From Heterodera schachtii (taxonomy: Eukaryota; Nematoda; Chromadorea; Rhabditida; Heteroderidae), in assembly GCA_023374025.1 (NCBI GenBank), contig SIJG01000003.1, forward strand, positions 1,766,416-1,830,415: a DNA stretch of 64,000 nt, in the 5' to 3' direction. Below are positions 46,401 to 56,800 of this stretch, piece by piece; the stretch's first letter is position 1; each line of letters begins with the position of its first letter. The position numbers were made by a program, and so were the translations under genes. The notes beneath the pieces are model-generated. The model did not search any database, was not told where the DNA came from, and saw only the letters and a program-made list of their open reading frames with translations.

Positions 46401-49400
46401 GTGGGCGTCGAACTCGCGCCTCCTTTTGCCAACAAGTGTTTGTGCCGTGCGCGCTCATTTCATTCCCAAAAACCATTGTCACATGTTGCCCCTTCAACAG
46501 CGCAATACTTATTGTTAGAAATTCTTGAAAAATATTTATAAGGATTTCTTTTTAAAAATATCAATAAAAGAAATTTTTTCGCTGGGCCGGAGAAATGACG
46601 AGACGACCTGCCCATCCATGGCCATGCATTTGCTGAAACATTTTTTTTAAATTTTTAAACCCTTTTTTGTGTACTTATATGCTCTGAGTTTGATAAGCAA
46701 TTTTGCCAAAAAAATGTGACGATAGGATTTTGTGAGCCATTGAAGAATGCCATAAAAATTCTGAAAATGAGTCGCCATCAATTGAAAAGAATGCCTTTTG
46801 TGCGTGTGATTTTGTACACTGTTGCCGACTTTGCGCATCTCTTTGTTTTTTATGCCAAATAATTTGTGATTTAAATTTGTTAAATTTAAAAATGTCATAA
46901 AGCTTCTTTGACGCTGTGCCGTCCGTCCGTTTTCCGTCCTCAAATTGCTTTTGCAAATTCCACCACGACCGGTTCGTTGGCACGCGTTTTCATGGCTGTT
47001 GCAAATAGGCAAAGCAGGTGATGCTCCGCTTGGTGTGCTCGCAGTACAGGTCGGTGGAGATGCGGTAGCTGAACACGCCCGGGGCGCAGATCACGTCGAT
47101 GCCGCGCGCTCTGCCGCCTCTGCGTGCCATCGTTGTCACGTCCGCCGTCACCGCCCTCTTCGTCGGTTTCGCGCCCGGTGGTACTGCTGCTGCTGCTGTA
47201 CTGCTGCTTCTACGGCGTGTCAACTTCAACTCTGAACAGTAACAGCAAAATGCCATGCTAAAATCTGCTCACAATCAAAATCAGTTAAATTTGTTTTTGT
47301 GCGTGCTTTTGCTTTTTCTGTTTTTTTTTTGTGTGTTGTCTGATCAAAGTTTTTGATCACTTTTTTTTTTGATTGAACTAAAATTGATTTAAATAATCCC
47401 TCACCACAGCTTATTGGTGGCTTTTCGATCATTTCCATATTTTAAACCAATTTAAGTTTGAAAATCGTTATTGTTTAATCCTTTTTTTAAAGTGCATTAC
47501 CGATATTTCCCTTTTTCTTAATTCACCTTCTTGGGTCTCGAGTCCCGGAAATGAATATTAAACAATCCCAATTTTGTCACCATCGTCCTGTGCCGCCGCC
47601 GCCGCTTTTGGTGCCATTGTCCGACTGTTTGCCGCACTGTGAATGCGTCGCTTTGACTCGTTGGCGTCTCCCTCAACCATTTGCGCGTCCATTAGCTGCC
47701 GCAACTCTTCGCTGTTGCACACCCCGCCGCTGCTGCTCGAGCTGATGCCATCCTCAGCACTTTTGACCAACAATGGCGACGACGACGACTTTTTGGTGGC
47801 AACGGCCGCCGCTCTATGATAAAATTGGGTCCCGCCGCCGTTGTCGTTTGGCTGCTGCTGCTGCATTTGTTGCATGTAATCGCTTGTTGGTGAAGCAGAC
47901 AGTTGAACGGAAGCCGCCATCTCTTTAAATGTTTTTGACTTTTTGAAATTAAAAAACGCCAATACGCCCCGGGGTTTGGCGTTTTGTCACTTGCCTTCCG
48001 GCGTTGTTGGAATTTGTGCAATGTTTGTCGGCGGCATTGGCTCGGGCAGCGGCATCGCCGGGTAGGCAATTGGGGCTGGCATTTGTTCGGCCGGTCCTCC
48101 GCCACATTCGTCGCCCGCGGCGTTGCCAGCGCTTTGGGCATTGAGTTGCGGCGCATTGTCGGGCAACGGTTGCTGCTGCTGTTGTTGTTGCTGATCAATT
48201 GGACTGACAATGACATATTTGGGTTGACTGTCCGTTGCCTCCTGCACAACCGCACTTTGTTCTTTAAATGGCACAGGGAATTGAAACAAATTTGTGCCGA
48301 AATTCGTTTGCCGCGGAGTGTGCATTACCCTGCGGCGTTGCGTATTCGCCCCCACCTCCGGCAACGGCAGTAGAGAAAGATTGGCATTCTCTGCAGTCGC
48401 GTCCAGCATTGCAACCGCTTCCGCAACTGCCCGCTCCACCGCAACCGCCTCCGCATCTTCTGTATGACCCTCCTCCACCGCTACAACTGCCTCCACAGCC
48501 GCATCCTCCTCGCCGCCACTACCATAACTTCCGTAAGAGCCTCCTCCACCCCCAAAGCCGCTTCCGCAACCGCCACCGCACCCTCCGCCGCAACCACCTC
48601 CGCCACCACCCTCCGCCACAGCCCCAGCCACCACCACCGTATCCGCCGCCTCCACAATTCACAATTACGGCTTGGCCTGTTCCTCCTCCTCCTCCACAAC
48701 TACCGCCGCCACAACAACAGCAGCAGCAGCAACAACTTCCGCCACCGCCACCACCAAATCCGCCAATGCCACCGCCACCAAATAAAAATGCATTTGTGCA
48801 ATGGATGATGCTCATCATCAAGGCAATGATGGCTACAGTCCGATGCCGTGTTAATTGAAAGCGTCTTGCTGTTTTCTGCCGGAGTGAATAATGCATTGTC
48901 GTCGTAATTCCACCGCTTTGTCAATCCGCCTGGCGGGTGGATTTTCCGAAAATGAGCCTTCCTTCGACGAACTTAACAAATTTTATACACAAAACAGCCG
49001 ACTTTTGCCGTCGTCAGCCTCCGCCGTTGGGTGGGTGTGGTGGTGGTGGTGGTCTTTCTTCCGTGTTCTTCCTTCCCACCATCTTCCCGCTACACTTTCT
49101 CTTCCTTCCGTCGCTATTCATCCAGAAAACACATTCGTCCTTCCTCATCCTTATCCAATCAAACGGATCAAATCGCCGCCATTCTCCGCCCTCCACCCTC
49201 GTTTTTATGTGTTGCTAGCGTTTAGTCAGATCGCCAAGAAGGGCTGTGGTGGATGACCAAAACCAACACCGGTGCCGCCGTTGTCCGCCGTTCGTACCGA
49301 TGAGAAAACATTTGTCGGAAAATTGGCTGGCAGAAAGTGTAGCCCAGCAGCAGAAGCAAACCGGCTGCTGTGCTGGCCAGCCTTCTCCTCATCATCACCA

Positions 49401-52400
49401 TCATCATCATCATCATTTAAATGTGTATATAAAAACTCCCGCCGGTTGGGTCCGGGCTTTGCGCTCCTTTCCGTTTTACGCTTGTTGCACAAATGGGCGC
49501 GACGCACCTTTTCCCATTTACACCCCCCCCTTCCCCCCTCATTTTCCGTTTCGGCGTGGTTCATTTTATGTGTGTTTAAATTGAACAAATTGGGTGCGCA
49601 TGAACTCTTTTTCCTTCATCGGGGAAAGTGAATTTGGAATGTGTACATGCATTGTGAAAATGCCTTTTTGTTGATCATCACTTATTGTTAAGCAAAATAA
49701 AAAATGATAGGAAAGATTTAATAAACAGCGCACAAAATAGTATATTTTTTCCAACTTAATTTTTTGGTCGGCCAAAAGACAAACGATCGTTTTTGAATTT
49801 ATATTTTCTAGCAAAAGAAGACAAAAAATTAAAAAAAACATATCAAAATAAGGGATACTGAAGGTGCTATAATTTCGAGTTTTTTTAACGGGAGAATCAT
49901 GACAATACAATTCATCTGAGTTAAACTCTTTAAAGTACAATTAAACATTCTCGACTATTTTTTTGGCAAAAAACAAATTTATATTAAATACGCAATAATA
50001 AATAAAATAAAACTCCATTATTTTTTTCATCGCTCATTGCTCTTTCCCTACGGCTGTTGTTGGTACACAAAACAAGTGACGTTTGCTTTTGTGTGCTCAC
50101 AAAACAGATCGGTTGCAATTCGGTAGCTGAACATGCTGTTCGCGCAGATCACGTCCAACAACCGTTGCGCACCGCCGACGCCCTCCGTGAACTGCTTGCG
50201 GTTGAGCAGTTCGTAGATGCGCCGCTTTGACGCGTTGGCATTGCCCGGCACCATCTGACTGTCCATCATTTGTCGCAACTCGGCACTATTGCACATTGAT
50301 CCCCATGTGCCGGGCGCCGGCGTCAGTGCCTTTGACGCGTGCATCCGTTGCCGCTGCTTCGATTGTATTTGTTCAACCATTTGTTGTTCTTTCGGCTGAT
50401 CAGCACCGCTTTGCTGGTCAGTGCTGCTGCTGCTGCTTCCCTCGTTAATCTCATTGTTGCCGTTAGATGTGTCGATGGCTTAATGTCTCGGGGTATTTTA
50501 CGCGAGAAAGCGTCAATTAGAACCAGTGGATTCGGATTCTAAAGCGGTTTGCTGCTGTTCTACTGTTTGTACAGCTACGGCTTGAGCTTGTGCCGGTTCA
50601 CCACCAGAATATCCTGAGGATGGCACAGCTGCTGCGCTATCAGTCGGTGCGTTTTCGGCTGAAGCAGCTTCCGCCACGGCTGGCGCAACTGATTTAATCA
50701 CATAAATGAAATTTTGTACAAAAATACCTGGTAATGGCTGTTGCTCAGCTGGTACTTGTGCTTGTTCACCTTCCGCTTCCTTTGCTCCACCTGCAGCAGA
50801 ATTGGAACTTTTTTCCGGTGAGACAACAACGTATTTGGGCTCAGTTCCATCGCTACGTCCTAAAGCATTTTCTTGCATTTATTAAGCAGCTTTGTGTAAA
50901 AAATGACCTTCAATGTTTGAGACATCTCCCCCACCACCGCAACCACCACTACCACCTCCCCCACATCCGCCACCACAGCCATCACCGCAACCGCCACCAC
51001 AGCCACCTCCGCAACCGCCACAGCCACCTCCACATCCGCCTCCACCACCACAGCCGCCTCCGCCGTCACAACCGCCTCCGCCGCCACCACACCCTCCGCC
51101 GCAACCGCCTCCACCGCCACACCCTCCGCCGCAACCGCCTCCACATCCGCCTCCGCAACCACCACACCCACCGCCACATCCACCTCCGCTGCCACAACCT
51201 CCTCCGCAACCGCCTCCACCACCGCACCCTCCGCCGCATCCTCCTCCACCACCACACCCGCCTCCGCAACCGCATCCGCCACCACAGCCACCTCCACACC
51301 CGCCTCCACCACCGCACCCTCCTCCGCAACCACCACCGCAACTACCACCACCGCCGCCTCCTCCGCAACCGCCTCCACCTCCGCCGCCAAATAATCCAAG
51401 TCCACTGAATCCACCGCACCCTCCACCGCAACCGCCTCCACCACCGCACCCTCCGCCGCAACTCCCGCCGCCTCCACATCCGCCACCACAGTTAACAATT
51501 ACTGCTTGGCCTCCTCCTCCTCTTCCACACCCTCCGCCACCTCCACAACAACAACAACAGCAGCAGCAACAAGAACAGCAACCACAGCCTCCACCTCCGC
51601 CCCCACTAGGCAACAAAAAAGCATCCAAAGAGACAATGAGCAGAAGCAGTCCGGCAATGAGTGGCCTTGGCAACAGCATTTTCATCATTGTTTTTCTGCG
51701 ATTAGAAATGGAAAAAATGAAAATCAAGAAATTTAATTAATTATTGAGCAGAATGTGCATTAAAATGAGGAGCAGCCCATCATTTTTTCTCGAATATCAG
51801 CTTTATAAAATAGGGAGGGGATTAGACGGTGACCACAATTGTGTGCCATGATCGCGCTTTTTGTGCTTTTGATAATGATGGGTGTTTTCCCGCGCCACCC
51901 CCACTCTTTTTGCTGTGCTTGCTTTCTCCTCAAGAATTTGTATGTGTGGTGTGTGTGGTGCGCCATAAATCAACACGTTGTCAATTGGTGCTTTCCGGAT
52001 CGTCAGCGGAAAGCGGTTGGTGGCGGCACTGATCACCACCACCCATCCACGCCAATATCCGCATTTAAATTATGATCGGAAAACGGCTGCCGATCGGTGG
52101 AAATTGTGAGGGGTGGGAGCGGTTGGGGTGAGAACAGTGTGATCGGAGTAACAACAACAGCAACAAGGTCACTTAACCCCACCCACCATACTAAAACAGC
52201 TTCTTGCTTGGTCTTTTGTGTTGGAAGCAACCGGTTACTTTTATCAAATTAACACTGTGTGAAGTCAATTTTCCAGGGATAGTCCCAGGGGGCGGGAGAA
52301 GCGGAGTTGTATCTGGAATGGCGAACAATTTTCGGTTTCCGACATTTTTTTGATCGGAATTCCAAAAATTTTTGGCCCTCAGCATTCCGTTTTCCGAAAA

Positions 52401-53481
52401 TTTTGGGGCCTCGGGATGCCATCCCTAGTACATAACCCTCCCTCCCCTCAATGGGTGAAATTTCTTAAGAAAAAAAAACAAAGAATCCGAGAAATTGGCT
52501 GCAAATACATTTTCTAGCGAGGCCCTAGCCACGAAAAGATAAAATCCTGGAAACCGTCGCTGCAATTATTTTACAGTTAGCTATTTCGGTCTTTTCTTCG
52601 GCAGTGTGCCCCTATCACGGCCGCCGGACGATTAATTTTTAAATCCAACCAAAAAATCCTCTAATTGGTCATTTTTGGACACAATTGATTTTTTGAATTG
52701 AGTGATTCATATTAAAAACGCAATAAATAAGACTTGAATTTTGTATTAAATCCTTTCTTCCAATTTGTCCAGTGACTACTGTCAAGCATCGTACTCCCAT
52801 CTGACCGCGCTGTACGTGACGCTGAAGTTCGACATCACGGCCGGCCTGCGCTATTACTACGGGCACGAGGAGCAAGTGATGCTGTCTGTGGAGCAACAGG
52901 TGGGTAGTGAAGAAAGAATGATTTAATTAGATGCCATTTTGATCACTCACCCGCCCTAATCACTTCCCAATTCATTCAAGGCGTGCTGGGATGTTTCCTA
53001 AAAACTGCCACCCATTTGCGTTAAAAATACTAATTTAAAATTTAATTAAGTCGAATACAAATTAAAATTTTTTTACTGTTCTTTCGAGTGTTCATCAAAA
53101 ATATGAATTGACCGCATAACAAATTCTAAACATAATTAACTCTTTAAAATACGGGTAAATTTCTTTGGCAGTTTTTGAAAACGCCCTAGCAAAGTTTAGG
53201 AAACACCCAATTTGGCCGTTTTTGGGAAACTCCTAGCACCAATTCAAGGGGAGACTCGGAAGCTCTCGAAATTTAATTTCTTCACAATAATTTCAAAGTT
53301 TTCAAGTTTAATTTTCATTAAATTTAAAAAAAAAACCGCCGGCGGCATCTTTTGGTCCATTTGAAATTATTTGTTCCCTTCAAATTGTGCCCCGTAGGTG
53401 TGCTGTGTGCCCAGCGGGAATTGTACGGCGCCCAAATATTGGCCATCGTTCAGCAGCACCAGTGACAGACGTCGCTTTTGA
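43463..53481 (+). CDS. TMEM106: TMEM106 family (DUF1356) membrane protein, eight exons
   Basis: Type II lysosomal/late-endosomal membrane protein family; in mammals TMEM106 proteins affect lysosome positioning and acidification. Exons are 43463-43518, 43800-43947, 44343-44449, 44945-45113, 45654-45734, 46137-46264, 52773-52899 and 53398-53481, 299 residues. Diagnostic sequence is HRGSVPCPSCKGTGLIPKEL then LVALIPVNDERLKPKK (human SVTCPTCQGTGRIP...LVALIPYSDQRLRPRR). A single transmembrane helix follows at about residues 105-127 (CLIVLGWVLLCAFIGFSLLF), then PRT, then a lumenal beta-rich domain with several N-x-T/S sites and YYYGHEEQVMLSVEQQVCC. A CxxC pair lies at residues 13-16 and another at 71-74. 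The sixth intron (6.5 kb) holds two opposite-strand genes. A poly-A signal cluster aataaataataaa lies at about 53782. Confidence 0.92.
46990..48896 (-). CDS. Ground-like (grl) secreted protein 1, Gly/Cys-rich
   Basis: Nematode-only hedgehog-related family with a C-terminal ground-like domain; products are secreted and often cuticle- or molting-associated. Exons are 48896-48329, 48261-47995, 47922-47638 and 47231-46990. It starts MHYSLRQKTARRF with a hydrophobic segment TVAIIALMMSIIHC, then Gly-rich sequence with eight consecutive Cys and GQAVIVNCGGG. After a Gln-rich region (QPKYVIVSP) the domain reads VCNSEELRQLMDAQM ... GIDVICAPGVFSYRISTDLY, ending CFAYLQQP. The second intron has a GC donor (GAAG|GCAAGT), in phase. 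The first exon is not in one frame: between about 48620 and 48520 the Gly/Cys pattern continues in a shifted frame and the starting frame meets a TAG at 48519-48521. It is nested antisense in the TMEM106 intron. Confidence 0.85.
48897..50047. other. Spacer between the two ground-like genes
   Basis: It should hold the 3' end of grl-2 and the promoter of grl-1. No further exon recognised. Simple sequence gtggtggtggt near 49030 and catcatcat near 49397-49416. Short frames on both strands have no domain. Confidence 0.5.
50048..51688 (-). CDS. Ground-like (grl) secreted protein 2, Gly/Cys-rich, 502 aa
   Basis: Paralogue of the downstream ground-like gene. Exons are 51688-50908, 50859-50728, 50688-50524 and 50478-50048, with introns of only 48, 39 and 45 nt. 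It begins MMKMLLPRPLIAGLLLLIVS, a signal peptide. About 230 residues of (G)nC repeats follow, with a run of nine Cys and the shared GQAVIVNCGGG. Then come GTEPKYVVVSPEK and Ala/Gln-rich sequence. The C-terminal domain reads MCNSAELRQMMDSQMVPGNA, RRIYELLN, DVICANSMFSYRIATDLFCE and ends CFVYQQQP with conserved cysteines. The TTTCTAATCGCAG just before the ATG could serve cis- or SL trans-splicing. The long Pro-rich plus-strand frame over it (50913-51740) is its antisense shadow. Confidence 0.9.
51760..52772. other. Upstream region of grl-2, within the TMEM106 intron
   Basis: No gene recognised. 52310-52425 carries a repeat fragment ending gggatgccatccctag, related to 27050-27160. Confidence 0.45.
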
Positions 53482-54214
53482 GCACACAACATTTGCAATG
53501 CTTTTCATCGATTTGATTTGAGTCCGACGATTTTTTAAAATTTTCAAATAATCGCCACTTTTTTTTAATTCCTCTCTTTTCATATTTATTCATTTTATCG
53601 TCAATTATTTTGATTTTATGCCTTTTCTCAATATCAAATACTTTTGCTTCTCCTGTTTCCGATTTAAGCAAAATGGAAAATTTCACCGTATATCATAATC
53701 ATTTAGCTTTTTTCAATTCTATTTTAGCACATTTTGCAACTTTTAATTGTTTCCATCTCTTGTGCTCATTTTTACAAAAAAAAATAAATAATAAATTTTT
53801 TCAATGAGTTCCCCCATACACCACAAATCAGTTCAATCTCCTTAATATGGTTGTTTTCAAAACAGTAAGCCAAATAATATTCATTATTATGTTTATTTTT
53901 TTGCCAGTGAAGAAATGAGTAATGTTGAATTGAAAATGATGACGCATCAAATGGGGAGGGCATTAAATTGTTAAATGGTCGTTGATCACTGCTCTAAGTA
54001 TTTTTTTTTTTGGGAGGGGGCTCAAGCGATCACCAAAATTGTTTCTCCTCTCTCTGTTTCTACACTGATCATTGGGCTGTTGCTGTTCGTTGGTCGGGAT
54101 CATGTTTAGTTTAGGTGACTTTGATCTTTGCGCAGACAGCAGGCGTCAAATTTCTGGAGAAAATTAAAATGGTAATTGGCAATTAGTACCAATTATAAAA
54201 ATAATAATAATCAC

Positions 54215-55588
54215 TCACTTAACGCCCGCGGCTGCCGCGCATTTGCACAACGCTTGCGCGTTGGCGGTGTTCAGTCCGCTGTTGAGGGCACACTGCTTCA
54301 CCTCCTGGACCAACACATTGTCTGACGGCAAGTCCAAACCGCACCTGGAACAAAATTAATGTGCCGAAAGGGCGGTATTTTTGGGTTGGTGGCAATTCAA
54401 AAATGGGCGCGGCACTTTTTGAAGGAAAAAACAGAGAACACAGAGTGCCACTGACAAAGCAAATGAAAATGCCAATGTAAGCAATGTTGTTTTTAGGGGG
54501 TATTTGTTTTATTAATGCCATTCGATGTTCTGTCTCGGTTCGAGAAAAATCTCGGCTCTTTTTTTGTCGGTCTCAACAATCAAAACAAAATTGTTGTCCC
54601 ACTTGAGCGACTTCTCGCAGTTGCCCGCCTTGCTGTTCATGCATTTGCGCGTACAGCCGAACATTTTCTTGCCGACCGCCATCAAATCTTTCATTGAGCC
54701 TTCGATACCCCTGCAAATAAAATGGATTTGAATGGGGGCTTTATTCTCGGGTTCAATCCCGCTCGATTGCTTTTTGGCATCATTGCCAGCACTGATTAGC
54801 GTGGATCAATCAACCCGGAGAAAGACCCATTCTTCCGCCGATTGTTCGGCTGTTGTTTTTGCCTATCATTGCTGATCAGCAGAACATTCCCATGGGCGCT
54901 TCCGTGACTCACATGTTGTTGATCATCCGGCTGATCTCACTGATTGTTGCAATTTCCAACGTTTCCGGGTATCGCTTTGGCACCTGCTTAATCGCGGACG
55001 GCGATTTGGCACATCGAAAAACGGGGAAATTTGATTATTTTTGGCAAACAAAACAGTCTCCCACAGCCAAACTTACGACGTTTCGCCATGCGATTGGGAG
55101 CATTTGATGGTCGATTGGAGCAGTGCCGAGTTGCTGTCCAAACAGTGGCCCAATTTGTCCACGTCGCCGCCCGCGGCGGATAGTTGGCTCTGAAACAAGA
55201 AATCAGAACCCCCTACCAACAGTACATAGTTTTTTCTTCAATTTCAAAATGCCGGGCCCCAACCTTTGCCAACCCCTGATGCCGTGTTTAATGTAGTGGT
55301 CGCAACTAGCGGGTTTTGGAGGGACACAATTCCGACCCTTTGATCCCCTGAATTACAACTTAGGCAATTTGGTTTCGGTGTTTAAACTCCGGCATTTTTG
55401 GACTCGGTCATGTTGATGCTCACCTTACACTGCTGCATGCACGGCTTCCAAGTGTTCATGTACTTTTGAGTGCAGGGCTGAATGTCGGAGCACAGGCACT
55501 GCTTCACCGTTTGTGCGTTTGCCATGGCGAAAAACGCCGCCGAAATGAGCGCGGCCAACAGAGTACAGCAGGCGGAAGAAGAAAGCAT
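54215..55588 (-). CDS. Cysteine-rich secreted protein, paralogue 1
   Basis: Family not recognised. Five exons, 55588-55424, 55189-55077, about 55014-54913, 54710-54603 and 54344-54215, give 205 residues. The signal peptide is MLSSSACCTLLAALISAAFF then AMANA. The mature part begins QTVKQCLCSDIQPCTQKYMN. Later blocks are DVDKLGHCLDSNSALLQST, VPKRYPETLEIATISEISRM, KKMFGCTRKCMNSKAGNCEK and KCGLDLPSDN, ending QALCKCAAAAGVK. It has about 14-15 cysteines spread over all exons and no membrane segment after the signal. Exon lengths are identical to those of paralogue 2. The third exon has no in-phase AG acceptor. A secreted role (glands, cuticle or intestine) is inference only. Confidence 0.8.
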
Positions 55589-55633
55589 TTTTATAACAAT
55601 ACGATTATTCTACAACGAAGAGGGGAGGGGCTC

Positions 55634-55648
55634 AAGTTCAAGCAGTAC
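55634..55648 (-). promoter_or_regulatory. Shared 15-nt motif (copy 2)
   Basis: GTACTGCTTGAACTT lies 46 bp upstream of the start codon of the first secreted paralogue and is followed by a CT-rich run and TTGTAG. It could be a core-promoter/outron element, or the 5' splice site of a ~39-nt leader intron. Confidence 0.4.
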
Positions 55649-55729
55649 GCGCACAACGATGATTAGTGGGCTTACAAATAGTAAAGATTGGACAATTTAT
55701 GAAGAATTGGCTGGACAGTGACTGAATTT

Positions 55730-56539
55730 GATTGGCCTAAAATGCGCACTGATCAGTGATCAAACTGTTTTTCCGCATATTGATCAGCCAGAGCAAATGA
55801 AATGTGCTTGTTTTTGAGGCTTTTATCGTTGCAAAATTTCACAGCGATTAGCATAGCAGGGGGCTGGAAATCACTTGAAGGTATCATTTGAGTACTACTG
55901 ATCAAAGAAGATCTCATCAATAGGAAAGGGCTAGCTGGTCAATCAGTGATCAGAAAGGGTAATAATATTAATCCATTCATTTTTTGCACAATTCCAAGGC
56001 CCAATTGAGAGAAATATTTAGTTTTTTAGGTATTCAAAAAGTGACGGTGAGCACACTTTATTATGTTGTCTTATGTATTGAATCCAAAATTAATTGGAAT
56101 TTTGTTGTGAAAACAATTGGTGACATTTTTGATGAACCTTTGGGCCTCGGCGTAATTCAATTAATACACAAAAACAGGAATTTTATTGGGTCGGCGCAAA
56201 ATGGGCCCACCAAAATGGTAATTGTTGTCAAAATAAATAAATAAATTTGTGTAAAATTGTTTGACTATATTTCTACTTGATCAATCATCAGAGAAAATGC
56301 CCCCCCCCTGCCTTTCTGATGGCAATTTTTCTTTATTTGTAAAATAAATAAATAAAAATAAAATTTGAAAATATGGAAAACGGCGTTTTTGTGACGGCAC
56401 AAAAGTGGCAAAACGAAAAAACAATTATTTAATTAAATTATAATAAAAAAAAATAAATAAAGAGAATTTTAATTACATTTTTTGAACAGCCGCGTAATCA
56501 AATTTTATCCCGAACAAACAGTCAATTAGACAAAACATT
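55730..56539. other. Intergenic between the secreted paralogues
   Basis: AT-rich with several TGATCA/GATCAG words. A plus-strand 86-codon frame at 55984-56244 has no recognisable domain; I do not support it as a gene. Confidence 0.45.
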
Positions 56540-56800
56540 TATTTAAGAAAATTTCGTTAAGGTTCAAAAAAGTTATTGCAGAATTCAAAAAACTGGTTGT
56601 TCGAAGATTTTTTTCCATAACTTTTTTGAAACTTCACGAAATTTTTTGAAATTTGGCAGGCTAATAGGGCAAGGGCGTAGCCAGACCCTTGGCTTCGGGG
56701 GGGGGGGGGCTGAAGTCAAAAATTCGATTTTTAGGAGTGTATTTTAAATTTGCAGGCTAATAGGGGACACTTAAGGCTTTCGAACGATTCCAAGATCGTT
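56540..56800. repeat. Palindromic repeat (MITE-like), copy 3, interrupted
   Basis: It carries the family words tttcgtt, aaaaaagtta, cataacttttttgaaa, cgaaattttttgaaatttggcaggctaatagg and ttaaggctttcgaacgattc. The word caggctaatagg occurs twice, flanking about 85 bp that begins gcaagggcgtagccag and contains a poly-G run. This looks like an insertion with a duplicated target or a local duplication. Confidence 0.6.

Noticed and set aside
50913..51740. 275-codon plus-strand Pro/His/Gln-rich open frame
   Set aside because: It is the antisense of the grl-2 Gly/Cys repeat exon, whose product has a signal peptide, splice sites and a ground-like domain.
55984..56244. 86-codon plus-strand frame between the secreted genes
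   Set aside because: Start context and composition are unremarkable, and it has no counterpart in the duplicated flank.
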